From positions 1 through 61,609 of the forward strand of contig CALXKK010000009.1 of assembly GCA_944388935.1 (NCBI GenBank): a stretch of DNA of 61,609 nt, in the 5' to 3' direction. A program made the translations under genes and the position numbers. Below are positions 16,353 through 25,459 of the stretch, piece by piece (the first letter of the stretch is position 1; every line of letters starts with the position of its first letter). Below the pieces are notes generated by a model, which saw nothing but the letters and a program-made list of their open reading frames with translations, did not search any database and was not told where the DNA came from. The stretch comes from an uncultured Clostridia bacterium. GTDB lineage: Bacteria > Bacillota > Clostridia > TANB77 > CAG-508.

Positions 16353-18680
16353 TTGAAACTTTTCGATAAATTTTTGAAAAAATTGAAAACTAATAGAAAT
16401 ACCTTTTTAACATATATACTAACACTTATATCTATATATATTTTAGTAGATAGAGTTGTAGAATTATTATTTCTATTTTTTAGTGGAATATCAATGTCGT
16501 ATTGGGGACCAATTAAATACACTTTAGCATTAGCTTGTCCGCTTTTTGCTTTTCTATTTTCTGGTTCGTCATCATTTACAAAATCGGATAAAACAAAACT
16601 TTCCTTTATGTATACATACATAGTAGTTTTATATACGATTGTAATATCGATGGTTGTCCAATGGTTAAATGAAGGTATGTGGCTTTTATTAATGTCTATA
16701 CCAAATTATATAGGTTTAATTACAACTTCATCAGAATTAATTAAGCCAGCATTTACTGCTATTGCTATATACATACCATTAACGACATTCTTTGGAATAT
16801 TTAAGTTTATTTATACAAAAGTTAATGATTCATATGATATGAAGCATGCAATATTAGATTTTAAAGGGTTAGATTTATCACCTGCTCCAAAAAATGTTGG
16901 ACCATATACTTGTGAAAATATTCTTTGTATGGATGCAGAGTTAGGAAAACCTGCTGTAATTGCAGAAGATAAAAGATTTGAATCAACTTTAATTGTTGGA
17001 CCTTCTGGTACTGGTAAAACATCAATGGTAATTGAGCCAATGGTAGCAAGAGATATAGAAAAGAAATTATTCTTCGAAGAAACAGCTAAAGAAATGGGAT
17101 TTACAGCATTAAAAACTGGTATCGCTACTCTTTCAGCTCCATACAATAATGAATTTTTAAATAAGAACTTTAACTTGAATATGTTAAAACCCGTTGAAAG
17201 TAAATTAAAACTTTATAAAACATATATGAAGAAAATGATTATAGATTCTTCATCTGATGACATTAAATATAAAAACATAGGAATTACTGCTGTTTCACCA
17301 GATTATACATCTATAGAAAATATGATGGAAATAGCAGACAACTTTAATATTTCTTATAACTTAATTGATCCAAATAATCCGGATTCAATAGGTATTAATC
17401 CATTTATATTTAATGACCCTTTAAAAACAGCTGTTGCTATTTCATCTGTATTAAGAAGTATGTATAATACAACACATACAGATGTAGAAGAAGCTTTTCG
17501 TGATAATGTAACAAGTCAAGCTATAGAAAACTTATCTATATTATTAAAAGTTATGTATCCAAAATTAAATGATGGTGATTTACCTTCATTAGCAGATATG
17601 TTAGAAATGCTTACAGACTTCGATTTAGTCGAAGATATGTGTAGGAAAATGGAATATGATGAAGAATTATCTACAAAATATAAAATGCAAATAGCTTATT
17701 TTAAAAAGAACTTTTATAAAACAGGTTCTGGTAGAGCTGATACAGAAAAGTTTGTATATTCAGCTGTTACACAATTAGATAATCTTCTAAGAAATGAAGG
17801 AGTAAGAAATATCCTTTGTAACCGTAATAACAATATAAACTTTGACCAAGCACTTGAAAACGGTGAAGTTACATTTGTATGTACTCGTAGAGGTGACTTA
17901 GGTGCTGCAACACACAAAGCATTTGGTCTATTCTTCTTAATATTGATGCAATATTCTGTTTTAAGAAGACCAGGAAATGAAAGAAATAGAGTTCCTCATT
18001 TCTTATATATAGATGAATTCCCAGATTTCTTGTGTAAAGATATTGATGCAATATTCACTCTATATAGAAAATATCGTGTTGGTACACTTATCACTGCACA
18101 AAACTTAGAGCAATTAGGTAATAAGCAATATTCTAAATATAGACAAACTATCCTTGCTAACTGTGCTAATAAATTGCTATTTGGAGGTGCAACTCCAGAA
18201 GATAGAGATTGGTGGACTTTAGAGTTTGGTAATAAGAGAAAATGGAAATTCAGAAACGATTACAATACAGCTGCAGGTTCTTATGATCAAAAATATGGTC
18301 AAATTGAATATGGATGGCAAACAGTCTTCAAATCAGATAAACTTAGAGCCTTAAAAGCTAAACAATGTGCTTACAAAATAGTAACAGTTAAAGGCGGAAT
18401 TCAAGTTGGAAAAGGTAAAGTTGACCATGTAAGCTCAAAATATAAAGAAAAACAAAAAGTTAAATTCTTTAATTTTGAAAAATTCACTAGTGGTATTTCT
18501 GATGAATCAGATTCTAGAATAAAAAGGAAACCTAAATTTAATTATGGAAATATAGATTTTACAGATAGTAATAATTCTTCAGAGATAGACCCAATTAAGA
18601 CAGATACATCAGATTCAAATTTCTTATTTGATAATGATGATGCTATAATTGTAGATCTAAAAAAAGGAAATTCTAATTAA
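16353..18680 (+). CDS. VirD4/TraG-like coupling ATPase, orphan
   Basis: Membrane-anchored P-loop ATPase resembling type IV secretion coupling proteins, which dock DNA or protein substrates at a conjugation channel. Membrane segments occupy about residues 20-150. Walker A GPSGTGKTS lies near 216-224, Walker B HFLYIDEFPDF near 550, and a TraG/TraD-type C-terminal segment YRKYRVGTLITAQNLEQLG follows. The start is TTG, the only in-frame start compatible with the stop at 16335. GGTGG lies about 8 bases before it. No relaxase, VirB4, pilus or integrase gene is in the window. A replication-relaxation-like gene converges on it. It may be a remnant of an element or a domesticated ATPase. Confidence 0.75.
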   Translation: MKLFDKFLKKLKTNRNTFLTYILTLISIYILVDRVVELLFLFFSGISMSYWGPIKYTLALACPLFAFLFSGSSSFTKSDKTKLSFMYTYIVVLYTIVISMVVQWLNEGMWLLLMSIPNYIGLITTSSELIKPAFTAIAIYIPLTTFFGIFKFIYTKVNDSYDMKHAILDFKGLDLSPAPKNVGPYTCENILCMDAELGKPAVIAEDKRFESTLIVGPSGTGKTSMVIEPMVARDIEKKLFFEETAKEMGFTALKTGIATLSAPYNNEFLNKNFNLNMLKPVESKLKLYKTYMKKMIIDSSSDDIKYKNIGITAVSPDYTSIENMMEIADNFNISYNLIDPNNPDSIGINPFIFNDPLKTAVAISSVLRSMYNTTHTDVEEAFRDNVTSQAIENLSILLKVMYPKLNDGDLPSLADMLEMLTDFDLVEDMCRKMEYDEELSTKYKMQIAYFKKNFYKTGSGRADTEKFVYSAVTQLDNLLRNEGVRNILCNRNNNINFDQALENGEVTFVCTRRGDLGAATHKAFGLFFLILMQYSVLRRPGNERNRVPHFLYIDEFPDFLCKDIDAIFTLYRKYRVGTLITAQNLEQLGNKQYSKYRQTILANCANKLLFGGATPEDRDWWTLEFGNKRKWKFRNDYNTAAGSYDQKYGQIEYGWQTVFKSDKLRALKAKQCAYKIVTVKGGIQVGKGKVDHVSSKYKEKQKVKFFNFEKFTSGISDESDSRIKRKPKFNYGNIDFTDSNNSSEIDPIKTDTSDSNFLFDNDDAIIVDLKKGNSN

Positions 18681-18696
18681 AGAATTTCCTTTTTTT
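18661..18696. terminator. Bidirectional terminator between convergent genes
   Basis: AAAAAGGAAATTCT (18661-18674) pairs with AGAATTTCCTTTTT (18681-18694). It overlaps the stop codon of the coupling ATPase gene and has A and T tracts on either side. Confidence 0.85.
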
Positions 18697-18704
18697 ATTA
18701 TATT

Positions 18705-19646
18705 CTATTCTTCTAATAATTTTAAATCAACATTTACAACTTTATATTTGTTTGTCTCTTCGTCTAATCTGAATTCGATTAAAGTATCTTCTAGAGAATC
18801 TTTATTTTGTCTTAAATCTGTTGTAAAATATAATTTTATTTTTGAAATTTCTACTCTCTTTGTTACGATTGTTTTAAAAGTTTCTGCTGCATGTTTCTCA
18901 TCTTCGCAAACAAATATTAATTGTGGCATTATTGGAAAACCAGAATCTCCTGGTACAAAATTCTCGTAGAAATCTTTATATAATCTCATTTTATCCACTA
19001 ATTTATTTTCCCAATCCTCTTCTCTTCTAACAACTTCGAACAAGAAAGAAATTGATTTGTTATTTTTAGTTAATTTTACACTACCACCTGATGCCTTAAA
19101 AACTTTTCCCATTGTTTTGGCTGTAAGTTGTGGCTTTACAACATATGAATCAAATGCTTTTACTTTTCTTAAATATGCAAGTATTGTTTGGTTACCTGCA
19201 AGTCTTTTCTTTATTAAAGCTACTGGTTTAACATTGTCTGTAGGTTGCCATTTACATTCAATATCTCTTGAATTTAGCAAATATTTTCCCATTTTTTCCA
19301 AACAATATATTCTATATATTCCCTTTCCATCTTCTGAATGGAAATAATATCTTGTTAAAATTTTTGTTTTTATTAATTGTTCTAATTTTTTATTTAACTT
19401 ATCTTGTGATTTTATTTCTATTCCTTTAATTTTTAATAATTGATAAATTTGTCTTGATGTTATAAATTCAAATTCATTTACTATTTCCAAAATTTGAAAA
19501 TGTATATCTGTAATATGTCCTAAATTAATTTTATTAATGATTTGATTCATTGAAACATAACCATCTTTACCGTCAAATACTTTAATTTCACCTTCCCTAA
19601 TTGCAAAAGGTGATACTTCTGCTTTTATTTGACTATCTTCTACCAT
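18705..19646 (-). CDS. Replication-relaxation-like winged-helix protein
   Basis: 313 residues, no membrane segment. The N-terminal third (about residues 40-115) reads like a winged helix: a helix with FITSRQIYQLLKIKG, then a wing TRYYFHSEDGKGIYRIY. The rest is an alpha/beta domain with FLFEVVRREEDW and LIFVCEDEKHA. This layout fits the replication-relaxation family often found beside TraG/VirD4 genes in conjugative and integrative elements, and it is convergent here with exactly such an ATPase. Family assignment is from recall of architecture, without a search. An ordinary DNA-binding regulator is the alternative. Confidence 0.5.
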   Translation of the reverse strand: MVEDSQIKAEVSPFAIREGEIKVFDGKDGYVSMNQIINKINLGHITDIHFQILEIVNEFEFITSRQIYQLLKIKGIEIKSQDKLNKKLEQLIKTKILTRYYFHSEDGKGIYRIYCLEKMGKYLLNSRDIECKWQPTDNVKPVALIKKRLAGNQTILAYLRKVKAFDSYVVKPQLTAKTMGKVFKASGGSVKLTKNNKSISFLFEVVRREEDWENKLVDKMRLYKDFYENFVPGDSGFPIMPQLIFVCEDEKHAAETFKTIVTKRVEISKIKLYFTTDLRQNKDSLEDTLIEFRLDEETNKYKVVNVDLKLLEE

Positions 19647-19659
19647 TTAAGATTCCTCC

Positions 19660-20145
19660 TTAACATATTATTAATTTTATTTTCTTTTTTTCTGGAATAA
19701 TCTTTTTTATAAAAACATCTACCTGTTCTCCGTATTCTACTCCTTCTTGGTATTCAGCCATTCCTACTAAATTTGGTTTTAGTTCTATAAAAATTCCATT
19801 TTTATGTGCTTCTGTATTTCTAATAATTCCTTTTACTTTTGTTCCTTCTTTAAATAGTTTTGCATTTTCTTCCCATGTTCCTAATAATTCCTTATAAGTA
19901 AACATTATTCTATGATTTTCATTATCTATACTTTTTATTTTAACATTTACCTCTTGACCTATAGAAAATCTATCATATGGGCTTTTTATTCTTGCTACGG
20001 ACATATCTTCTATATGTAATAGACCTACTACCCCATTTTTTAGTTCTATAAAAGCTCCATATGGCTGAATGCTCTTTACCTTTCCTTGTACAATCATATC
20101 TTCTTTTAAAGAATCATCGAACGGAATATATTTTTTGTAGCTCAT
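19660..20145 (-). CDS. Two-S1-domain RNA-binding protein
   Basis: 161 residues with two S1/OB folds: residues 15-85 (VQGKVKSIQPYGAFIELKNG, then VGLLHIEDMS) and 97-158 (VKGIIRNTEAHKNGIFIEL). S1 domains bind single-stranded RNA. Proteins of this type act in translation or RNA turnover, but the short two-domain form has no fixed role. RBS AAGGAG-like precedes the ATG. The 14-base gap to the replication-relaxation-like gene downstream means the two are likely co-transcribed. Confidence 0.8.
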   Translation of the reverse strand: MSYKKYIPFDDSLKEDMIVQGKVKSIQPYGAFIELKNGVVGLLHIEDMSVARIKSPYDRFSIGQEVNVKIKSIDNENHRIMFTYKELLGTWEENAKLFKEGTKVKGIIRNTEAHKNGIFIELKPNLVGMAEYQEGVEYGEQVDVFIKKIIPEKKKIKLIIC

Positions 20146-20214
20146 TATTTTTTTCTCCTTATCTTCTGTATAATCTGTTAATATTATATAGTTTTATTTT
20201 AATATAATCAATAT

Positions 20215-20943
20215 TTATTTTATTAAATCTTCTATTTCCCTCTCTGTTAAAAATCTATATTGACCAATTTTTAAATTTTTTACACTTATTTTTCCAATAG
20301 CTGCTCTATGGAGTGCTAAAACCGGCTTATTTATTGCCTTACACATTCTTCTAATTTGTCTGTTTTTTCCTTCATGTATTATAATTTGAAATCTTGAAAT
20401 GTTTTTATTTTCATCAACTTTTAATATTTTTGTTCTGGCAGGTTTTGTAATATAGTCCCCTATATCTACACCACTTTCTAATTTTTCCATATCTTCTTTT
20501 GTGATTTTTCCTCTTACTGTAACATTATATGTTTTTTCTATTTCATGGCTTGGATGAGTAATTTTATTAACAAATTCGCCATCATTTGACAGCAAAAGAG
20601 CTCCAGATGTATACATATCCAATCTTCCTACTGGAACAATTCTGGTTTTTATATCTTTTAATAAATCCATTACTGTATCACGTTTAAATTGATCTTTTAC
20701 TGTCGTTACATATCCAATTGGTTTATTTAATAGTACATAAATTTTTTCATTATGTCTTTGCAAAACTTTACCATCTACTTCTATAAAATCCTTATATGGA
20801 TTTATTTTTGTTCCCAATTTAGTTACTACTTTTTCATTAACTTTTACTCTTCCGTCTAATATTATTTGCTCACATTTTCTTCTTGATGCGATTCCATTAT
20901 CAGCTAAAAATTTTTGAAGTCTGACTTCATTTTTTTCTTCCAT
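20215..20943 (-). CDS. rluB: 23S rRNA pseudouridine synthase, RluB/RsuA family
   Basis: Converts a specific uridine of large-subunit rRNA to pseudouridine. The N-terminal S4 RNA-binding domain (residues 5-60, RLQKFLADNGIASRRKCEQI) is followed by the catalytic domain with the aspartate in PVGRLDMYTSGALLLSNDGE. The EKTYNVTVRG and GKNRQIRRMC boxes follow. At 242 residues it is usual for Firmicute RluB. The RsuA (16S) alternative is less likely because RluB is the standard Firmicute copy. Confidence 0.88.
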   Translation of the reverse strand: MEEKNEVRLQKFLADNGIASRRKCEQIILDGRVKVNEKVVTKLGTKINPYKDFIEVDGKVLQRHNEKIYVLLNKPIGYVTTVKDQFKRDTVMDLLKDIKTRIVPVGRLDMYTSGALLLSNDGEFVNKITHPSHEIEKTYNVTVRGKITKEDMEKLESGVDIGDYITKPARTKILKVDENKNISRFQIIIHEGKNRQIRRMCKAINKPVLALHRAAIGKISVKNLKIGQYRFLTEREIEDLIK

Positions 20944-21091
20944 ATTTTTTTCACCTTTTTATGTATAATTTATCTCTTATTGCATATTATATAATTATAA
21001 GAAAACTTTGGTTATTTTCTTACACATAGCATTAGTTTATAATTTTCTTTTTATTCTGTTTTTAATGGAGTAAAAAGATTTATATAGATCC

Positions 21092-21122
21092 TCCAGTACT
21101 GTTCTAGTACTGGACCTTTTTT
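21092..21122 (+). terminator. Plus-strand terminator hairpin between two minus-strand genes
   Basis: TCCAGTACT (21092-21100), loop GTTCT and AGTACTGGA (21106-21114) run into CCTTTTTTATATA on the plus strand. On the minus strand, downstream of rluD, no T tract follows. No plus-strand gene is seen in 20944-21091. Confidence 0.6.
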
Positions 21123-22050
21123 ATATATCAATTACTCTATTTTCTAGTTGTTTCAACACATCTTCAAAGTATTGTGGTAATGGTGCTTCTATCTTCATTT
21201 TTTCACCTGTAATTGGGTGGGTAAATTCTATACGAAATGCATGTAGCATTTGTCCTTCTACATTAAATTCATTTTTTCCATTTGAATAAACACCATCTCC
21301 TACAATAGGATATCCAATTGTAGACAAATGTACTCTAATTTGATGTGTTCTACCTGTTTCTATATTTACTTTTAATAAAGTATAGCCCTGATATCTTTTT
21401 AAAACTTTAAAATGAGTTATTGCATTTTTTCCATTTCTATCTATATCCATTTTCTTTCTATCTTTTTTGCTTCTACCTATTGGCATATCTATAGTAGCTT
21501 CATTATCTTTTACTATTCCCTTAACAAGTGCTATATATGTTTTCTTAACTTTATGCTCTTTAATTTGTTCTGAAAGATTTAAATGTGCTTTATCACATTT
21601 AGCTACTATTATTACACCCGAAGTATCCTTGTCTAGTCTATGCACAATTCCGGGTCTTTTTTCTCCTCCAATTCCAGATAAAGAATCTTTACATCTATAT
21701 AATAAAGCATTTACAAGTGTTCCTGTATAATTACCATTTGCAGGATGTACAACCATTCCTTTTGCTTTATTTACAACTATTATATAATCATCCTCATACA
21801 ACACGTCTAACGGAATATCTTCTGGAACAATTTCTGTTTCCTGCACTTCTGGAATATCTATCGATATTATATCGTTCACCTTTACTTTATATGATGGCTT
21901 TTCTTTTTTATCATTAACTAATATCTTACCTTCATTCAAAAGTTTTTGTGCCAACATTCTTGTTACATTTTCATTTAAAATAGGTACTATCTTGTCAACC
22001 CTGCAATTAACATTTTCTTCTCCTATTTTATACTTCTCCACCATTATCAT
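21121..22050 (-). CDS. RluD-family pseudouridine synthase
   Basis: Modifies uridines in 23S rRNA (RluA/RluC/RluD family). The N-terminal S4 domain (residues 15-75) precedes the catalytic box RPGIVHRLDKDTSGVIIV near 135-150. ETGRTHQIRVHL lies near 240. At 309 residues it is the size of B. subtilis YlyB. It overlaps the 3' end of lspA by 23 bases, the usual lspA-rluD arrangement in Firmicutes. The exact target uridines are not deducible. Confidence 0.9.
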   Translation of the reverse strand: MIMVEKYKIGEENVNCRVDKIVPILNENVTRMLAQKLLNEGKILVNDKKEKPSYKVKVNDIISIDIPEVQETEIVPEDIPLDVLYEDDYIIVVNKAKGMVVHPANGNYTGTLVNALLYRCKDSLSGIGGEKRPGIVHRLDKDTSGVIIVAKCDKAHLNLSEQIKEHKVKKTYIALVKGIVKDNEATIDMPIGRSKKDRKKMDIDRNGKNAITHFKVLKRYQGYTLLKVNIETGRTHQIRVHLSTIGYPIVGDGVYSNGKNEFNVEGQMLHAFRIEFTHPITGEKMKIEAPLPQYFEDVLKQLENRVIDI

Positions 22051-22594
22051 CCTTTTCTTTTTTTATTTTTCCCATTCTTACCTTATTTGCATACATAGCA
22101 AAGAATAGTGCTAAAAGAATCCAACCTAAAACTATTAAAATATCTGCTACATTAAAATTAGGGAAGTTTATTAAATCTGATACATCTATAAAATCTACTA
22201 CATATCCCTTAAATAATCTATCTATAAGATTGCTAAATCCTCCGGCAAGTACCATAGCTAGAGCAAATCCGGTCTTTTTATCTATTTGATTTGCCTGCAT
22301 GTTTATAAATTTTATTATTATTCCCAAAACTATTATATTGGCAACAATAAATGAAAATGTACTATTTTGCCCTACTCCAAAGGCTCCTCCTCTGTTTTGT
22401 ACAGTATGAAACTTTAATACTCCAGGAATTATGGATATATCTTTATTAATAAATACAAATTTAGTTATTTGGTCTATTAATAAAAATATAAGTACAATTA
22501 TAAAAATCCCTTTAAGTACTTTTCTTTTAGCTAATTTTTCCTTTTCTTCTCTCTCTCGTATTTTTTCTGTTAATGTATTATTTTTTTCTTCCAT
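22028..22594 (-). CDS. lspA: Lipoprotein signal peptidase
   Basis: Membrane aspartyl protease that cleaves the signal peptide of prolipoproteins after lipid attachment. Four membrane segments are visible. The two catalytic aspartates are in FSNLIDRLFKGYVVDF and FNVADILIV. NRGGAFG in the first loop is another family mark. At 188 residues it is longer than typical because of a charged N-terminal tail of about 25 residues (KIREREEKEKLAKRK). It is 9 bases downstream of the large membrane protein gene. Confidence 0.94.
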   Translation of the reverse strand: MEEKNNTLTEKIREREEKEKLAKRKVLKGIFIIVLIFLLIDQITKFVFINKDISIIPGVLKFHTVQNRGGAFGVGQNSTFSFIVANIIVLGIIIKFINMQANQIDKKTGFALAMVLAGGFSNLIDRLFKGYVVDFIDVSDLINFPNFNVADILIVLGWILLALFFAMYANKVRMGKIKKEKDDNGGEV

Positions 22595-22603
22595 ATAGCC
22601 TCC

Positions 22604-24256
22604 CTAAACTACGTCTCTTTCGTATATTACAAAATGGTCATCTGAATATAGTTCTTTATATTCATAATTTCTTGATAAGAATAAATTTAATTTTGCATTT
22701 TTAAAGCATATAACATGTGTAATTCCATAATCATCAAATTTATTTTCATAATATGTTCCAATATTAGAAATATTTAAAAAGTCATCAAATACTGTACATC
22801 CTGGATTAAATTCTGGAGTATACAAATCTGCTCTAGAATCTATGAACACTGGTATACCTCTAAATAACATATAGCTTCCATAATTATACTCGTTATAAAT
22901 CCTCATATTACTAATATCTAGATTTTCTAGAATATAATCACAAGCTTGTACTGGATATGATGATTCATCTACATAATTATCATCTAATTTTGGTTTATAT
23001 ATGTTCGTACTTATTATTATGAACAAACATAAAGTAATAGCAATACCATATAAGCCTGTCATTTCTTTAAATATCTTTTTCATGTCATCCATACACTTAT
23101 ATTTTCTTAAAAATGCTAATATTAATTTGCAATATATTGGCATTCCTAGTAGTACTAACAAAGAAATATGTCTTCTTGACATTAAAGCTAATATTACTAA
23201 GCCTCCAAACATAAATAAATCTCTTAATCTAATCTTTATATCTGTTAACATTAGTAATGCAATTACTACAATTAATAATCCCAAAATATCCTTTTGATTT
23301 ATTAATGTTAAAGGTAAATGCTCATTAATATTTTCTGTTGTATCGCCTTGCATTGTATCTATTAAATACGTATATGGTGTTTTTCCTAAAGGAGTACATA
23401 ATCCTAATAATGCTGCAATTAGCATTACTAAAATTAAATACTTAATATTTTTATTTCTTTCTATTTTTATTTTATATGGATGTTTTCTATTATCTTCTCT
23501 TCTTTGTTTTATATTTTCTCTTTGAATATCTACTTGTTCTATTTTTTCTTCTATTGCTTTTACTTTATCAACTTTTTTATGAAATATCTTTTTTTGTATT
23601 TTATATCCTAATTTCTTTATTTTTAATACCAAATCCAAATCTACTATAACACATATTAAATATTCTGCTATATATGGTAAAAATAGTACGAAGAAAAATG
23701 GCCAAACAGCTACATGTAAATTAGCTATTAACACACATATTAAGAGCAGACCTATTGCATATCCAATTTTTCTGTTTCGTATAAACTTTTCTATAAAGAA
23801 TACTTCTAAAACAAATAAAATATATGTTACCAGTTGCGCTCTTGCTGTTATATAGGACTTTATTAAATATATCGCTCCTATTGTTAGCACAAATGGTACT
23901 ATATGATTTTTACTTATCTTAACATTTGTTAGATATAATAAAATTCCTAATATGCATGAAAATATAATTGTAGAAATATATATACCTGTCCATCCACCCA
24001 TGTTATAAATAAAATACATCATAACATCATATAACCAGTGTGGATATTCATAACTTAAATTTTCATGCCAAGAAAAATGGTCTTTTCCATCTATACCATT
24101 TTGAGTTATTGATTCACCAACTTTTACAGTATAATATGTATCATTTTGCATTGTAACTGGTGAAATAGCTATGCAAAACAATATTATACACACAATGGCT
24201 AATATATTAAACACCAATGTTCTTCTTTTTATTGTCTTCTCACTTTTATTCTTCAT
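22604..24256 (-). CDS. Polytopic membrane protein, possible GT-C-like glycosyltransferase
   Basis: 550 residues with roughly 11-13 membrane segments. An extracytoplasmic first loop (about 35-75) contains an acidic and aromatic-rich stretch. A central cytoplasmic, Lys/Glu-rich loop (about 215-265) is unusual. The C-terminal soluble segment, with NEYNYGSYMLFRGIPVFIDS and an ending ICF..LYSDDHFVIYERD, is like the tail of membrane glycosyltransferases of the GT-C fold. No catalytic aspartate motif can be fixed by eye. It is the first gene of a run leading into lspA and rluD. Function unproven. Confidence 0.5.
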   Translation of the reverse strand: MKNKSEKTIKRRTLVFNILAIVCIILFCIAISPVTMQNDTYYTVKVGESITQNGIDGKDHFSWHENLSYEYPHWLYDVMMYFIYNMGGWTGIYISTIIFSCILGILLYLTNVKISKNHIVPFVLTIGAIYLIKSYITARAQLVTYILFVLEVFFIEKFIRNRKIGYAIGLLLICVLIANLHVAVWPFFFVLFLPYIAEYLICVIVDLDLVLKIKKLGYKIQKKIFHKKVDKVKAIEEKIEQVDIQRENIKQRREDNRKHPYKIKIERNKNIKYLILVMLIAALLGLCTPLGKTPYTYLIDTMQGDTTENINEHLPLTLINQKDILGLLIVVIALLMLTDIKIRLRDLFMFGGLVILALMSRRHISLLVLLGMPIYCKLILAFLRKYKCMDDMKKIFKEMTGLYGIAITLCLFIIISTNIYKPKLDDNYVDESSYPVQACDYILENLDISNMRIYNEYNYGSYMLFRGIPVFIDSRADLYTPEFNPGCTVFDDFLNISNIGTYYENKFDDYGITHVICFKNAKLNLFLSRNYEYKELYSDDHFVIYERDVV

Positions 24257-24298
24257 TCTTAACCTGTTCTCCTTCGCTTAAAGATATAGCCATTATAA

Positions 24299-24327
24299 CA
24301 AAAAAAGACTAAAAATAATAGTCTTTT
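24299..24327 (-). terminator. Terminator of the SSB-like gene
   Basis: AAAAGACTA (24303-24311) pairs with TAGTCTTTT (24319-24327). On the minus strand the hairpin lies about 20 bases past the stop and is followed by a run of T. Confidence 0.7.
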
Positions 24328-24346
24328 TAGTCTTTATTTTATTCTT

Positions 24347-25012
24347 TTATATAACCTCTTTATTTTCTTCTTCTTCATTTACTATTTCTAAACTACTAAT
24401 TGATACTTCATAAGCTGTTCTTGTTTCTGTTGTTCCATCTGCTAATTTCTTTTCATAATTTCTAGATTGAACTCTTCCTGTTATTTTTACCTTTGTTCCT
24501 ACCTCTATGTTTTGGCAGAATCTTGCATTTCTTCCCCATGCAATGGCTGGTATGTAATCTGATTTATTATATGCTCTATTTACTGCTAATAAAATATCAG
24601 ATATTTCTCTTCCAAATGGTGTTTGACGATAAATTGGCTTTTTACAAATATATCCAATTAATGTAACTTCATTTGAAACTTTTTCGTTAGTGCTTGCTTC
24701 ATCATCTTCTGATAAATATTTAATGTCTTTTGCAAAAACAGTTAAAATTAATCTGTTTTTCTCATTTTCGTAACTATTGTAAGATCTAAATTGTCCTTCA
24801 ATTGCTACTTTGTCCCCTATTTCTAATTCTTTCTCTAATATTAGTCTTTCAGAAATTGTTATTGGAATAATATCTGAATTTCCACTCAAACGTGGGACTT
24901 CTAAATCGAATATGTAGAAACTTTCTCCGTAAATTTCATGACTAAATTTTTTATCGCTTGTAACCTTTCCAACCAAAATTAAATGGTTATTTTCTAAATA
25001 ATTCGTGTTCAA
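24347..25012 (-). CDS. SSB-like protein with two OB folds
   Basis: 221 residues built of two single-stranded-DNA-binding (OB) domains. Residues 1-97 contain NNHLILVGKVTSD and GDKVAIEGQFRSY. Residues 110-212 contain SNEVTLIGYICKKPIYRQTP and GTKVKITGRVQSRNYEKK, much like bacterial SSB. Normal SSB has one OB fold plus an acidic tail ending in a DDDIPF-like hexapeptide. Here there are two folds and the tail EEENKEVI lacks it. The start codon is TTG with AGGAGG 7 bases upstream. It may be a plasmid-type or recombination-associated SSB paralogue. Confidence 0.8.
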   Translation of the reverse strand: MNTNYLENNHLILVGKVTSDKKFSHEIYGESFYIFDLEVPRLSGNSDIIPITISERLILEKELEIGDKVAIEGQFRSYNSYENEKNRLILTVFAKDIKYLSEDDEASTNEKVSNEVTLIGYICKKPIYRQTPFGREISDILLAVNRAYNKSDYIPAIAWGRNARFCQNIEVGTKVKITGRVQSRNYEKKLADGTTETRTAYEVSISSLEIVNEEEENKEVI

Positions 25013-25094
25013 TTTTTTTCCTCCTATACTAATTATATTTTATCTATCGTTTCCCTTTTATGTTTCATCCTGTCTTAAACGTCCCGATACACCT

Positions 25095-25123
25095 ATTATA
25101 CTACATTTTTTTGGGTTTGTCTA
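25095..25123 (-). promoter_or_regulatory. Promoter of the SSB-like gene
   Basis: On the minus strand TAGACA, 17 bases and TATAAT, about 80 bases before the TTG start codon. Confidence 0.6.
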
Positions 25124-25153
25124 CATAAAAAGTTATTTTTTGGATATTTATGT

Positions 25154-25321
25154 TTATTTATCCTGCTTAATTGTATTTTCTACTACATCATTTATTACTA
25201 TATTTGAAGTTGGCACTACATCTTTATATTCATATGTAGTCGCTACAAAATATAGTACTACCACTGTAAATACAGTTACTACATATGCAATTATTTTCTC
25301 TTTATTTATTACATAAAACAT
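25154..25321 (-). CDS. Small single-pass membrane protein, 55 residues
   Basis: The short frame begins with an ideal AGGAGG seven bases before the ATG. The product has a basic N-terminus MFYVINKEK, a hydrophobic segment at about residues 9-27 (IIAYVVTVFTVVVLYFVAT) and a short extracytoplasmic tail ending TIKQDK. It has no lipobox. No family is recognised. It could be an anchored regulator or a remnant of a longer secreted protein. The strong ribosome binding site is the main reason to call it a gene. Confidence 0.55.
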   Translation of the reverse strand: MFYVINKEKIIAYVVTVFTVVVLYFVATTYEYKDVVPTSNIVINDVVENTIKQDK

Positions 25322-25459
25322 AATAAATCCTCCTAGTGTTTTTATAATTTATATGTAACTATTTTGATTTTTATACTTAGTTATTAAGTGTATTATTCAA
25401 CATTTTTCTACAATTTACATAAAATATATTATAAATTATTATAGAAAGGATGAAAAATT

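Noticed and set aside
25005..25316. Plus-strand 103-codon frame before the CnaB-like gene
   Set aside because: No ribosome binding site, and the minus strand carries a well-initiated 55-codon gene in the same place.
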